64,000 nt of DNA from Janthinobacterium sp. FW305-129 (GTDB lineage: Bacteria > Pseudomonadota > Gammaproteobacteria > Burkholderiales > Burkholderiaceae_D): assembly GCF_020858115.1 (NCBI RefSeq), contig NZ_JACYMM010000002.1, positions 1 to 64,000 of the forward strand, read 5' to 3'. The position numbers and the translations under genes were made by a program. Of this stretch, positions 7,778 through 16,066 are shown in pieces. The stretch's first letter is position 1. Each line of letters opens with the position of its first letter. Below the pieces are notes generated by a model. The model had not been told where the DNA came from. It did no database searches and worked only from the letters and a program-made list of their open reading frames with translations.

Positions 7778-9466
7778 ATGTACCATTACGATCAGTACGA
7801 CCACCTCATCATCAAAGAACGCATCGCCCAGTACCGAGACCAGGTTGCGCGCCGTATCGCCAATGAACTGACGGAAGAGGAATTCATTCCGCTGCGCCTG
7901 CAAAACGGCCTGTACATGCAACGCCACGCCTACATGCTGCGCATCGCCGTGCCGTACGGCTTGCTGTCGGCTAAGCAGATGCGCATGTTCGCGCACATCG
8001 CGCGCAAGTATGACCGCGGCTATGGCCACTTCACCACGCGCCAGAACATCCAGTTCAACTGGATCGAGCTGGAACAGACGCCCGATATCCTGACGGACCT
8101 GGCGTCCGTGGAAATGCACGCGATCCAAACTTCCGGCAACTGTATCCGTAATACAACATCGGACCCGTTCGCCGGCGTGGCCGCCGATGAAATCATCGAT
8201 CCGCGCCCGTACGCGGAAGTATTGCGCCAGTGGAGCACCTTCCACCCCGAATTCATCGCCCTGCCACGTAAATTCAAGGTCGCCATCAATGGCGCCGAGG
8301 AAGACCGCGCCGCCATCGCCGTGCACGACATCGGCTTGACGGCCGTGCGCAACGCAGCTGGCGAAGTGGGCTTCAAGGTGATGGCGGGCGGCGGCATGGG
8401 CCGCACGCCTATCCTGGGCAGCGTCGTGCGCGACTTCCTGCCATGGCAGCATTTGCTGACGTACATCCAGGCCATCATGCGCGTGTACAACCTGCACGGC
8501 CGCCGCGACAACAAATACAAGGCGCGCATCAAGATCTTGCTGAAAGCCATCGGCGTGGAAGAATTCACGCGCCAGGTGGAAGCGGAATGGGTCGACCTGA
8601 AGGACGGTCCGGAAACCTTGACGGCCGAGGAAATGCAGCGCGTGGCGGACTTTTTCAATCCGCCCGCCTATCTGGCCCTGCCGGAACTCGACTACAAGAC
8701 GGAACATGCGGACAACAAGGCCTATGTGAACTGGCTGGCGCGCAACGTCAAGCCGCACCAGCGCCCCGGCTACGTGGCCGTGGTACTGTCCCTGAAGAAA
8801 ACGGGCGTGCCGCCAGGCGACGCGACGGCCGAGCAGATCGACTTCGTGGCCGACCTGGCCGACCGCTACAGCTTTGGCGAACTGCGCGTGACGCACGAGC
8901 AAAACCTGGTGCTGGCCGATGTGGAGCAGTCGAAACTGTTCGCACTGTGGCAGGAAGCCAAGGCGCATGGCCTGGCCACGCCGAACATCGGCTTGCTGAC
9001 GGACATGATCTGCTGCCCGGGCGGCGATTTCTGCTCACTGGCGAACGCCAAGTCGCTGCCGATCGCGGCCGCCATCGCCGAGCGCTTCGACAGCATCGAC
9101 TTCCAGCACGACATCGGCGAGATCGAACTGAATATTTCCGGCTGCATCAATGCCTGCGGCCACCATCACGTGGGCAGCATCGGCATCCTCGGCGTCGACA
9201 AGGATGGCAGCGAATGGTATCAAGTGTCGATCGGCGGCGCGCAAGGCAACAACGCGGCCATCGGCAAGATCATCGGACCATCGTTCTCTTCCCTGCAGAT
9301 GCCTGAAGTCATCGGCCGCCTGCTGCACGTCTACGTGCGCGACCGCCATGAAGGCGAGCGCTTCGTCGACACGGCCCAGCGCCTGGGCCTGGCGCCGTTC
9401 AAGGAACACGTATATGCAACGCCGATCACGGTCGGCAACCTGGTGGGAGAAGACGAATATGTTTGA
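7778..9466 (+). CDS. cysI: sulfite reductase hemoprotein (nitrite/sulfite reductase family)
   Basis: 562 aa siroheme/[4Fe-4S] enzyme for the six-electron reduction of sulfite to sulfide. Two ferredoxin-like halves are followed by the cofactor motif: cysteines in ICCPGGDFC (about 412-418) and GCINACGHH (about 456 and 460) bind the cluster that bridges to siroheme. The ribosome-binding site TTAGGAAT lies just before the ATG. No cysJ flavoprotein is adjacent; in this group DUF934 follows instead. The stop overlaps the DUF934 start by 8 bases, suggesting coupled translation. A purely nitrite-reducing role is unlikely in this cluster. Confidence 0.93.
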   Translation: MYHYDQYDHLIIKERIAQYRDQVARRIANELTEEEFIPLRLQNGLYMQRHAYMLRIAVPYGLLSAKQMRMFAHIARKYDRGYGHFTTRQNIQFNWIELEQTPDILTDLASVEMHAIQTSGNCIRNTTSDPFAGVAADEIIDPRPYAEVLRQWSTFHPEFIALPRKFKVAINGAEEDRAAIAVHDIGLTAVRNAAGEVGFKVMAGGGMGRTPILGSVVRDFLPWQHLLTYIQAIMRVYNLHGRRDNKYKARIKILLKAIGVEEFTRQVEAEWVDLKDGPETLTAEEMQRVADFFNPPAYLALPELDYKTEHADNKAYVNWLARNVKPHQRPGYVAVVLSLKKTGVPPGDATAEQIDFVADLADRYSFGELRVTHEQNLVLADVEQSKLFALWQEAKAHGLATPNIGLLTDMICCPGGDFCSLANAKSLPIAAAIAERFDSIDFQHDIGEIELNISGCINACGHHHVGSIGILGVDKDGSEWYQVSIGGAQGNNAAIGKIIGPSFSSLQMPEVIGRLLHVYVRDRHEGERFVDTAQRLGLAPFKEHVYATPITVGNLVGEDEYV

Positions 9467-10019
9467 AGTACGCGAAGAAATCATCAAGAACGCCGCCGTG
9501 GTGCCAAATACCTGGGGCTTGCTGCGCCTCGATGAGACCGACACGCCGGAAACGGTCGTCGTGCCTGCAGGCAAGGTCATCGTCCCCTTGCTCGTTTGGC
9601 AAGCCCAGCGCGAGACTCTGGCCGCGCGCCTGCCCGATATCGGCGTCTGGCTGGCCAGCGACGAGCGCCCGGAAGAACTGGCGGCCGACGTGGATGTGTT
9701 ACCCGTCATCGGCGTGGATTTTCCGAAATTCACGGATGGCCGCGGCTATTCCATCGCCTTCAACCTGCGCGCCCGCCTGGGTTTCCGCGGAGAATTACGC
9801 GCCATCGGCGACGTGCTGCGCGACCAGCTGTTTTCCATGCACCGGGTCGGCTTTGACGCGTATGCGACGCGCCCGGACCGCAGCATCCATGACGCCCTGA
9901 AAGGTTTGTCGGTCTTTTCGGAAACCTACCAGGCGTCGTGGGACCAGAAATCGCCGCTGTTCCGCCGCCACCACCGCGAAGGCCAGAATCCTGACCTCGA
10001 CAACGCGGCCGGCATCTGA
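9459..10019 (+). CDS. DUF934 family protein, sulfite-reduction partner
   Basis: 186 aa soluble protein of the DUF934 family, which in many proteobacteria sits directly after a cysJ-less cysI and is annotated as a putative oxidoreductase for sulfite reduction. The start at 9459 lies inside the end of cysI and gives MFEVREEIIKN. The C-terminal half carries RARLGFRGELRAIGDV and FDAYATRPD. No cofactor motif or cysteine pair is visible. Electron delivery to CysI is inferred from context only. Confidence 0.85.
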   Translation: MFEVREEIIKNAAVVPNTWGLLRLDETDTPETVVVPAGKVIVPLLVWQAQRETLAARLPDIGVWLASDERPEELAADVDVLPVIGVDFPKFTDGRGYSIAFNLRARLGFRGELRAIGDVLRDQLFSMHRVGFDAYATRPDRSIHDALKGLSVFSETYQASWDQKSPLFRRHHREGQNPDLDNAAGI

Positions 10020-10028
10020 GGACCAATC

Positions 10029-10745
10029 ATGAGCGATCTGACTTCTTTGATTCACGCCACCGAGCAAACGCTGACACGCATCGCCGCGGATTTTTCGCCG
10101 GCCGTGTTCGCGTCCAGCCTGGCAGCCGAAGACATGGTGCTGACCGACATGATTCTCAAGGCAAAGCTGCCCATCGGCATCTTTTCCCTGGAAACGGGCC
10201 GGCTGCACCAGGAAACCCTGGCCGTGCTCGACAAGGTCAAAACCCGCTACGGCCACGACATCACCCTGTACCGCCCGCAGCCGGAGCTTGTTGCCGCCTA
10301 CGTGGAACAGAACGGCCTGAACGCTTTCTACAATAGTGTCGAGATGCGCCGCGAATGCTGCCGCATCCGCAAGGTCGAGCCGCTGGGCCGCGCCCTGGCC
10401 GGCAACAAGGCCTGGGTCACGGGCCAGCGCCGCGCCCAGTCCGCCACGCGCGCCGAATTGCACGTGCAGGAAGACGATGCGGCGCACGCGATGACGAAAT
10501 TCAATCCGCTGGCCGACTGGTCGGAAGAAGACGTGTGGGACTATATCCGTGCCAACGACGTGCCCTACAATGCGCTGCACGACCAGGGCTACCCGTCCAT
10601 CGGCTGCGAACCGTGCACGCGGGCCGTGCAGCCGGGCGAAGACGTGCGCGCCGGACGCTGGTGGTGGGAAAATCCCGATTCCAAGGAATGCGGCCTGCAC
10701 ATGGTGGACGGCAAGTTGATCCGCATCAAATCCGTGGCAGCCTGA
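10029..10745 (+). CDS. cysH: assimilatory adenylylsulfate (APS) reductase
   Basis: 238 aa reductase that converts activated sulfate to sulfite. The PAPS_reduct fold starts with the nucleotide-binding FASSLAAEDMVLTD. Cysteine pairs RECC (110-111) and CEPC (193/196) are the [4Fe-4S] ligands that mark APS rather than PAPS reductases, and KECGLH (Cys221) is the catalytic cysteine that forms the thiosulfonate intermediate. APS use fits the absence of an APS kinase (cysC) in the cluster. Ten bases downstream of DUF934 and 30 bases before cysD. Confidence 0.93.
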   Translation: MSDLTSLIHATEQTLTRIAADFSPAVFASSLAAEDMVLTDMILKAKLPIGIFSLETGRLHQETLAVLDKVKTRYGHDITLYRPQPELVAAYVEQNGLNAFYNSVEMRRECCRIRKVEPLGRALAGNKAWVTGQRRAQSATRAELHVQEDDAAHAMTKFNPLADWSEEDVWDYIRANDVPYNALHDQGYPSIGCEPCTRAVQPGEDVRAGRWWWENPDSKECGLHMVDGKLIRIKSVAA

Positions 10746-10775
10746 ACAGACACACAGAACAAGAAAGCATCCAAT

Positions 10776-11687
10776 ATGAGCAATATTTTGAACCAGCGTC
10801 ACCTCGACAGCCTTGAATCGGAAGCCATCCACATCATGCGCGAAGTGGCGGCCGAATCGGCCAACCCCGCGCTGCTGTTTTCCGGCGGCAAGGATTCCGT
10901 CGTCCTGCTGCGTTTGGCCGAGAAGGCCTTCCGTCCAGGCAAGTTCCCGTTTCCCCTCGTGCATATCGACACGGGCCATAACTTTCCGGAAGTCATCACT
11001 TTCCGTGATAAAAAGGTGGCGCAACTGGGCGAACGCCTGATCGTCGGCTCCGTGGAAGATTCGATCAAGCGCGGCACCGTGCGCCTGCGCAACCCGGCCA
11101 CGGATTCGCGCAATGCGGCCCAAGCCGTGACCTTGCTGGAAACCATCGCCGAACACGGTTTTGACGCCTGCATCGGCGGCGCCCGCCGCGACGAAGAGAA
11201 GGCCCGCGCCAAGGAACGCATCTTTTCCTTCCGCGACGAATTCGGCGCCTGGGACCCGAAAGCCCAGCGTCCCGAGCTGTGGGACTTGTATAACACCCGC
11301 GTGCATCCCGGTGAAAACATGCGCGTGTTTCCCATCTCGAACTGGACGGAGCTGGACGTGTGGCAATACATCGCCCGCGAGCAACTGGAATTGCCGCCGA
11401 TCTACTTCGCGCACGAGCGCCAGGTGATCCCGCGCAATGGTTTATTGGTGCCGCTGACGGACTTGACGCCGCCGCGCGAAGGTGAAACGGTGGAAACGCA
11501 AGTCGTGCGCTTCCGCACGGTGGGCGATATTTCGTGCACCTGCCCCGTCTCGTCCGATGCGGCCACCGTCGACGCCATCATCGCTGAAACGGCAATCACG
11601 CAAATCACGGAACGGGGCGCCACCCGCATGGATGACCAGACTTCCGAAGCCTCGATGGAAAAACGCAAGAAAGCAGGGTATTTCTAA
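10776..11687 (+). CDS. cysD: sulfate adenylyltransferase subunit 2
   Basis: 303 aa catalytic ATP-sulfurylase subunit that makes APS from sulfate and ATP. It belongs to the PP-loop ATP pyrophosphatase fold, with FSGGKDSVVLLRL near residue 34. The motif GGARRDEEKARAKER and the C-terminal KRKKAGYF are characteristic of CysD. Its stop overlaps the cysN start by one base (TAATG), consistent with equimolar CysDN synthesis. Confidence 0.96.
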   Translation: MSNILNQRHLDSLESEAIHIMREVAAESANPALLFSGGKDSVVLLRLAEKAFRPGKFPFPLVHIDTGHNFPEVITFRDKKVAQLGERLIVGSVEDSIKRGTVRLRNPATDSRNAAQAVTLLETIAEHGFDACIGGARRDEEKARAKERIFSFRDEFGAWDPKAQRPELWDLYNTRVHPGENMRVFPISNWTELDVWQYIAREQLELPPIYFAHERQVIPRNGLLVPLTDLTPPREGETVETQVVRFRTVGDISCTCPVSSDAATVDAIIAETAITQITERGATRMDDQTSEASMEKRKKAGYF

Positions 11688-13003
11688 TGAACGCAGCAAT
11701 CCAGAACACCAACCTCACCGATAGCGTTGAACGCGGCATGTTGCGCTTCATCACGGCCGGTTCCGTCGATGACGGCAAGAGCACCCTGATCGGCCGTTTG
11801 CTGTTCGACAGCAAGGGCATCTTCGCCGACCAGCTCGACGCCATGTCACGCTCCAAGCACAAGCGCACGGTGGGCGACACGGTCGACCTGTCGCTGCTGA
11901 CCGACGGCCTGGAAGCGGAACGCGAGCAAGGCATCACCATCGACGTGGCTTACCGCTACTTTGCCACGCCGAAACGCAAATTCATCATCGCCGACACGCC
12001 GGGCCATGAACAGTACACGCGCAACATGGTCACGGGGGCGTCCACGGCCGACGCCGTCATCATTTTGATCGACGTGTCGAAAGTTAAACTCGGTGACGAT
12101 GGCAGCGTGGAACTGTTGATCCAGACCAAACGTCATTCGACGATTGCCCATTTGCTGCAGATCGAGCACGTGGTCGTCGCCGTCAACAAGATGGACCTGG
12201 TCGACTACGATGAGACGGTGTACAACCGCATCGTCGCCGCCTACCGCGAATTTGCCCAGTCGCTGGGTCTGAAGGACATCACGCCGATTCCATTGTCCGC
12301 CTTGACGGGCGACAACGTCGTCGAACGCGGCGACAAGCTGGGCTGGTACACGGGCCCGACCCTGATCGAGCTGCTGGAGTCCTTGTCCGTCTACGACGAA
12401 TCGCACGACACGCCATTCCGCTTCCCCGTGCAACTGGTGGCGCGCCACAATGGCCACGAAGCGAACGACTTCCGCGGCTACATGGGCCGCATCGAGGCGG
12501 GCAAGGTCAGCATCGGCGACACCCTGGTGGTGCAGCCATCGGGCCAGACGGCAACAGTCAAAGATATCGTCACCCTGGACGGTTCGCTGCCGACGGCCGT
12601 GGTGGGCCAGTCCGTGACCTTGTTGCTGAATGAATACCTCGACATCTCGCGCGGCGACTTGCTGGCCAGCAGCGAGCGCCCTGCCACCCTGCTGAAACAG
12701 GTGGTGGCCGACGTGTGCTGGCTGTCGGAAGACGCGCTGGACCTGCGCCGCAAGTACTGGATCAAGCACGGCACGAAACAGACAGCGGCCAAGGTGACGG
12801 CGATCGAATCGATCCTCGACATCAATACGCAGCAGCGCCATCCGGCCGAAGGCTTGAAGCTGAACGACATCGCCCGCATCAGCCTGAACGTGCAGCAAGC
12901 GCTGGCGGCCGACGCGTATGCCGATATCCGCGCCACCGGTGCGTTTATCCTGATCGATGAAGTCACCCACCAGACGGTCGCGGCCGGCATGGTCCGGCTC
13001 TAA
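11687..13003 (+). CDS. cysN: sulfate adenylyltransferase subunit 1 (GTPase)
   Basis: 438 aa EF-Tu-like GTPase whose hydrolysis drives APS synthesis by CysD. GTPase motifs are G1 GSVDDGKST, G3 DTPGHEQY and G4 NKMDLVD. EF-Tu-like beta-barrel domains fill the C-terminal half. The length stops where a CysN-CysC fusion would continue, so there is no APS kinase domain, which matches the APS-type CysH. Confidence 0.96.
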   Translation: MNAAIQNTNLTDSVERGMLRFITAGSVDDGKSTLIGRLLFDSKGIFADQLDAMSRSKHKRTVGDTVDLSLLTDGLEAEREQGITIDVAYRYFATPKRKFIIADTPGHEQYTRNMVTGASTADAVIILIDVSKVKLGDDGSVELLIQTKRHSTIAHLLQIEHVVVAVNKMDLVDYDETVYNRIVAAYREFAQSLGLKDITPIPLSALTGDNVVERGDKLGWYTGPTLIELLESLSVYDESHDTPFRFPVQLVARHNGHEANDFRGYMGRIEAGKVSIGDTLVVQPSGQTATVKDIVTLDGSLPTAVVGQSVTLLLNEYLDISRGDLLASSERPATLLKQVVADVCWLSEDALDLRRKYWIKHGTKQTAAKVTAIESILDINTQQRHPAEGLKLNDIARISLNVQQALAADAYADIRATGAFILIDEVTHQTVAAGMVRL

Positions 13004-13031
13004 CCCCGCTTCGTCCAGGAAAGGCAGCCAC

Positions 13032-13796
13032 ATGCACAGCTCCCCATCTCTCCCCGGCAAGGTCTACCTGATCGGCGCCGGCCCCGGCGCGCAAGACTTG
13101 ATGACCTTGCGCGGCGCCCGCCTGCTGGCACAGGCTGACGTCGTGCTGCACGACGCGCTGGTCACCGAGGAAATGCTGGAGTTGTGCCCCCAGGCGCAAA
13201 AGATTCTGGTCGGCAAGCGCTGCGGCCAGCTGTCGACGGCGCAAGCGTTCATCAACAAGCAGCTGGTCGACAACGCCCGCAAGCACGCCGTCGTCGTGCG
13301 CCTGAAAGGGGGCGACCCCATGCTGTTCGGCCGCGCCGACGAGGAATTGCGGGCGCTGGAAGAAGCGGGCATCGCCGTGGAAGTGGTACCTGGCATTACC
13401 ACGGCCCTGGCGGCGGCGGCGGCCACCTTGCAGCCGCTGACCAAGCGGGGCGTGTCGCGCAGCGTGGCCTTTTTCACCTCCAGCACGGCGCCGGGCGAAC
13501 CGGAGCAGACGCGCATCCCGGACTGCGATACCCTGGTGCAATACATGGGCGGGCGCGAAGCCATCGCCACGGCGCAGCGCCTGCTGGCCCTGGGCCGCCG
13601 GGCCGATACCCCCGTGGTGGTGATTGAAAACTGCAGCCGCCCGGATCAGCGCATCGTGCGCCTGACGCTGAGCGCCCTGGCGCACGGCCTGGGCGACACC
13701 CATGGCCCCGTGCTGGTGATGCTGGGCGACGCCATGGCCGCGCGCGCGCACCAGGCCATTGCAGAAACGGCGGCCATGCTGGCGCGCCATGCCTGA
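13032..13796 (+). CDS. cobA: uroporphyrinogen-III C-methyltransferase
   Basis: 254 aa SAM-dependent enzyme converting uroporphyrinogen III to precorrin-2, the first committed step to siroheme, the cofactor of CysI. It shows the SUMT signatures LIGAGPGAQDLMTLRG, KGGDPMLFGRA and VVPGITTALAAAA. It lacks the dehydrogenase/ferrochelatase half of CysG, so separate enzymes finish siroheme; cbiX at 15659 is one candidate. The ATG at 13032 is used because a longer frame from 12957 would lie inside cysN. Last gene of the sulfur run. Confidence 0.93.
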   Translation: MHSSPSLPGKVYLIGAGPGAQDLMTLRGARLLAQADVVLHDALVTEEMLELCPQAQKILVGKRCGQLSTAQAFINKQLVDNARKHAVVVRLKGGDPMLFGRADEELRALEEAGIAVEVVPGITTALAAAAATLQPLTKRGVSRSVAFFTSSTAPGEPEQTRIPDCDTLVQYMGGREAIATAQRLLALGRRADTPVVVIENCSRPDQRIVRLTLSALAHGLGDTHGPVLVMLGDAMAARAHQAIAETAAMLARHA

Positions 13797-13817
13797 ATAA
13801 ATACACCGTATTTTACC

Positions 13818-13829
13818 GACTTTAAAGTC
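13818..13829. promoter_or_regulatory. palindrome in the cobA downstream region
   Basis: Perfect 12-base palindrome GACTTTAAAGTC, extended by AC/GT flanks with one mismatch. It lies 22 bases past cobA and about 220 bases before the membrane-protein gene at 14047. A small GATGC-TCAC-GCATC hairpin followed by TTTT at 13862-13879 might end the cobA transcript. Function of the palindrome is unknown. Confidence 0.3.
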
Positions 13830-14046
13830 AGTAACCGACGTCCTCAGAGAAAACATGATACGATGCTCACGCATCTTTTCTCGAGAAGTTGTTGCGTGAT
13901 AGCAATAAAATCACACTACACCCCGCCATAATAGCGCTTGCCGCGCGGTCTTCCGGCTGACGGAGGCCACCCGGCGATCTCCCCGAAAAAAGCTGCGCCC
14001 GCAGGCTGCAATACCGCGCCGCGCAACTTTAGCCTTACGACCACAC

Positions 14047-14697
14047 ATGAATTTCACCTCCATGCGCGAAGCCCTGACTTCGCTCAGCCGCAGCAATGTC
14101 GGCGTCGCCAGCGCTGTGCTGTTCAGCATGCTCGCCTCCATCGCCCTGTGGACGGTGTTCCCGAATATCGACGATGAAAACCATTTATTGGAATGGCTGC
14201 AGGCGCTGTTCCTGGCCCTGGCCTGCACGGTGCACGGCGTGCGCGCGTGGCAGGAGCCGGACCGCCAGTCCCTGCGCTTTCTGATGCATGCGGGCTTGTC
14301 GGCCCTGCTGTTCGGTTTCCTGCTGCGCGAACTCGATATCGACCAGTTCGGCACGGCGCCCGCCTGGGCGCAGCTGGAAAAAGCCCTGCGCGTGGTGGAA
14401 TTGCTGATCCTGATACGCGTGCTGATCTTTTTCGCGCCGCGTGCGCGCAAGGTGTTTGCCCATGCGGGCCTGATTTTCAGCATGCGCATCACCATCCTGA
14501 CGGCCATTGGCGGCTTGCTGATGGTGGCCGGCTGGCCCTTCGACAAGAAGGTCTTCCATGGCATGCCGGACGCCTATGCGCTGCTGGGCGAGGAAGTCTT
14601 CGAACTGGGCGCCTATTTGCTGCTGTTCCTCGCTTCGCTGTCCGACAGCGCGGCCGCCGCCCGCATCAGCCTGGCGCCAAAAAAGAAATCGGCTTAA
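14047..14697 (+). CDS. multi-spanning membrane protein of unknown function
   Basis: 216 aa. I do not recognise the family with confidence. About five or six hydrophobic segments are visible, starting with VASAVLFSMLASIALWTVF; between the first two is an acidic patch NIDDENHLLEW, and the C-terminus is a lysine-rich APKKKSA tail. The RELDIDQF loop and FFAPRARKVFAHA look structured rather than random. The 3' end overlaps the convergent Stealth gene by 4 bases. GC and codon use match the neighbours, so this is a real gene, but its function is open. Confidence 0.7.
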   Translation: MNFTSMREALTSLSRSNVGVASAVLFSMLASIALWTVFPNIDDENHLLEWLQALFLALACTVHGVRAWQEPDRQSLRFLMHAGLSALLFGFLLRELDIDQFGTAPAWAQLEKALRVVELLILIRVLIFFAPRARKVFAHAGLIFSMRITILTAIGGLLMVAGWPFDKKVFHGMPDAYALLGEEVFELGAYLLLFLASLSDSAAAARISLAPKKKSA

Positions 14698-15662
14698 GCG
14701 TTTTCAAATGAAGATGGCAGCGGCAGCAGCCGCTGCAAGGTAGCGGCCACGCGCAGCAGGCGCGGATCGTCATCCTCGGCCTCGTCGCAGGTATCGTTGA
14801 TGCAGAAAAACGGCAAGCTGCCGAAACGCGCCGCCAGCTCCTCCAGCTGCTGCGGCGCCTGCGCATCGCCGCTGGCGATATGCAGCGGGTCGAGCATGCG
14901 CGAGCGCGCAATCCCCTGATGCACCATCCAGCGCGGCACCAGGTCGGGCAGCAGTGCCGGCACCTGCCACGAGCGGAACACCGTCGCGCGCACGCCGGCA
15001 AACATGGCCGGCGCCAGCCTTTCCAGGTCATGCAGCGCGCTTTTCAGCATGGGCCGCGGCGCATGCGCATACAGGCGCGGTTCATGCAGGTAGTCAGCGT
15101 ACTGCGCCGACAGCCATTGCCGCGACAGGGTGGCGCAATTGACGGGCGCCGCCACGTCGGCGCGCAAGCCCGGCATGTCGTCCTGCGGCGCACTTTCCGT
15201 AAACACGCTCAAACGCCGGTCCCCTTCCCCCCCGAACCAGAATGCGGACTCGAACGGCGCGCCAAAGAATACGTCGTCGTTCAAATACAAGAAGCGTTCG
15301 GACAGGCCCGGAATATGGTGCAGATACGATTCGATATGGCCGGAGTCGAACACTGGCAGCGATGCGCCGGGCATCAGGCTGGCATGGTCGATCACCGTCA
15401 GGCGCGGTGAAGCGCGCAGCCAGGACGGCACCTGGCGGTCCGTCAGCAGGTAGACATGGCCATGGCCGGGAAAGAAGCGCTCGAGCGCGCGCAGGTTGTA
15501 GCGCAGTTCGCCGTTGTCGCGGTAGCGGCCCGCCACGTTGCCGTGCAAGGCCAGCTCACCGGGATGCGCCTGCTCCCAGGCCGCATATGCGTGCTGCCGG
15601 CGCGCGCGCCAGGCGGGATCGGCGCCGTCTACCCACAGGTAGACGATGTCGATGCCGCTCAA
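14694..15662 (-). CDS. Stealth-family hexose-1-phosphotransferase (capsule/LPS type)
   Basis: About 322 aa. The Stealth family transfers sugar-1-phosphate from nucleotide sugars to build phosphodiester-linked surface polysaccharides. The CR1 motif IDIVYLWVDGADPAW is at the very N-terminus, CR2 follows with RYRDNGELRYNLRAL, VYLLTDRQVP and ERFLYLNDDVFFG, and CR3/CR4-like segments (LYAHAPRPML) follow. No ATG or GTG is available near CR1; a TTG at 15662 overlaps the cbiX stop as TTGA, so translational coupling is the best start model. Fourth gene of the lptF-lptG-cbiX operon. Acceptor unknown. Confidence 0.85.
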   Translation of the reverse strand: MSGIDIVYLWVDGADPAWRARRQHAYAAWEQAHPGELALHGNVAGRYRDNGELRYNLRALERFFPGHGHVYLLTDRQVPSWLRASPRLTVIDHASLMPGASLPVFDSGHIESYLHHIPGLSERFLYLNDDVFFGAPFESAFWFGGEGDRRLSVFTESAPQDDMPGLRADVAAPVNCATLSRQWLSAQYADYLHEPRLYAHAPRPMLKSALHDLERLAPAMFAGVRATVFRSWQVPALLPDLVPRWMVHQGIARSRMLDPLHIASGDAQAPQQLEELAARFGSLPFFCINDTCDEAEDDDPRLLRVAATLQRLLPLPSSFENA

Positions 15663-16066
15663 GGCAGAGGACTGGAGCCTGGCGCCGCCACGCAATAGTC
15701 GGCCATGGCGGCCAGCACGCTGGCGTTCTCGCCGACCGCCTCGACCACTTTCAGGCGCAGTGCCGGATGCTGCTGGCGCAATTCTTCCAGCAGCAGCGGC
15801 AAATCGCGCAGCACATGCCCGCCCTGCCCCAGGAACACGGGCACCACGGTGATGTCCAGGATGGCGCCGGCGGGCAGCTCGGCCAGCAGGGTCGCCACCA
15901 GCTCGGGCAGGCGCGGCGTCATCAGCTCCAGGAACGCCAGGTGCACGCTGGTGCCGGGCATGCGCGCCTGGGTCAGGTCGCGCAGGCGCTCGAAGGGCGC
16001 AGCCCACGATGCGGCGCGCGCGCCATGGGCAAACAAGATCAGTGCCTGTTTCACGTTCGTCTCCAT
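15659..16066 (-). CDS. cbiX: CbiX-type sirohydrochlorin chelatase (short form)
   Basis: 135 aa, the size of single-domain CbiX-S proteins. It has the chelatase histidines in ILFAHGARAASW and in VFLGQGGHVLRDLP. CbiX inserts Co or Fe2+ into sirohydrochlorin; with cobA and cysI nearby and no cobalamin genes in view, siroheme formation is the more likely role. The ATG at 16066 overlaps the lptG stop by one base (TGATG); a longer start at 16087 would intrude into lptG. Confidence 0.88.
   Translation of the reverse strand: METNVKQALILFAHGARAASWAAPFERLRDLTQARMPGTSVHLAFLELMTPRLPELVATLLAELPAGAILDITVVPVFLGQGGHVLRDLPLLLEELRQQHPALRLKVVEAVGENASVLAAMADYCVAAPGSSPLP

Noticed and set aside
12957-13031. Earlier start for cobA inside cysN
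   Set aside because: The extra residues are an antiquated shadow of cysN coding and precede the canonical LIGAGPGA motif by too much.
14694-16007. Longer Stealth frame starting at 16007
   Set aside because: It would overlap most of cbiX and adds a low-complexity Arg/Ala/Gly segment with no Stealth homology; the conserved part starts at the TTG near 15662.
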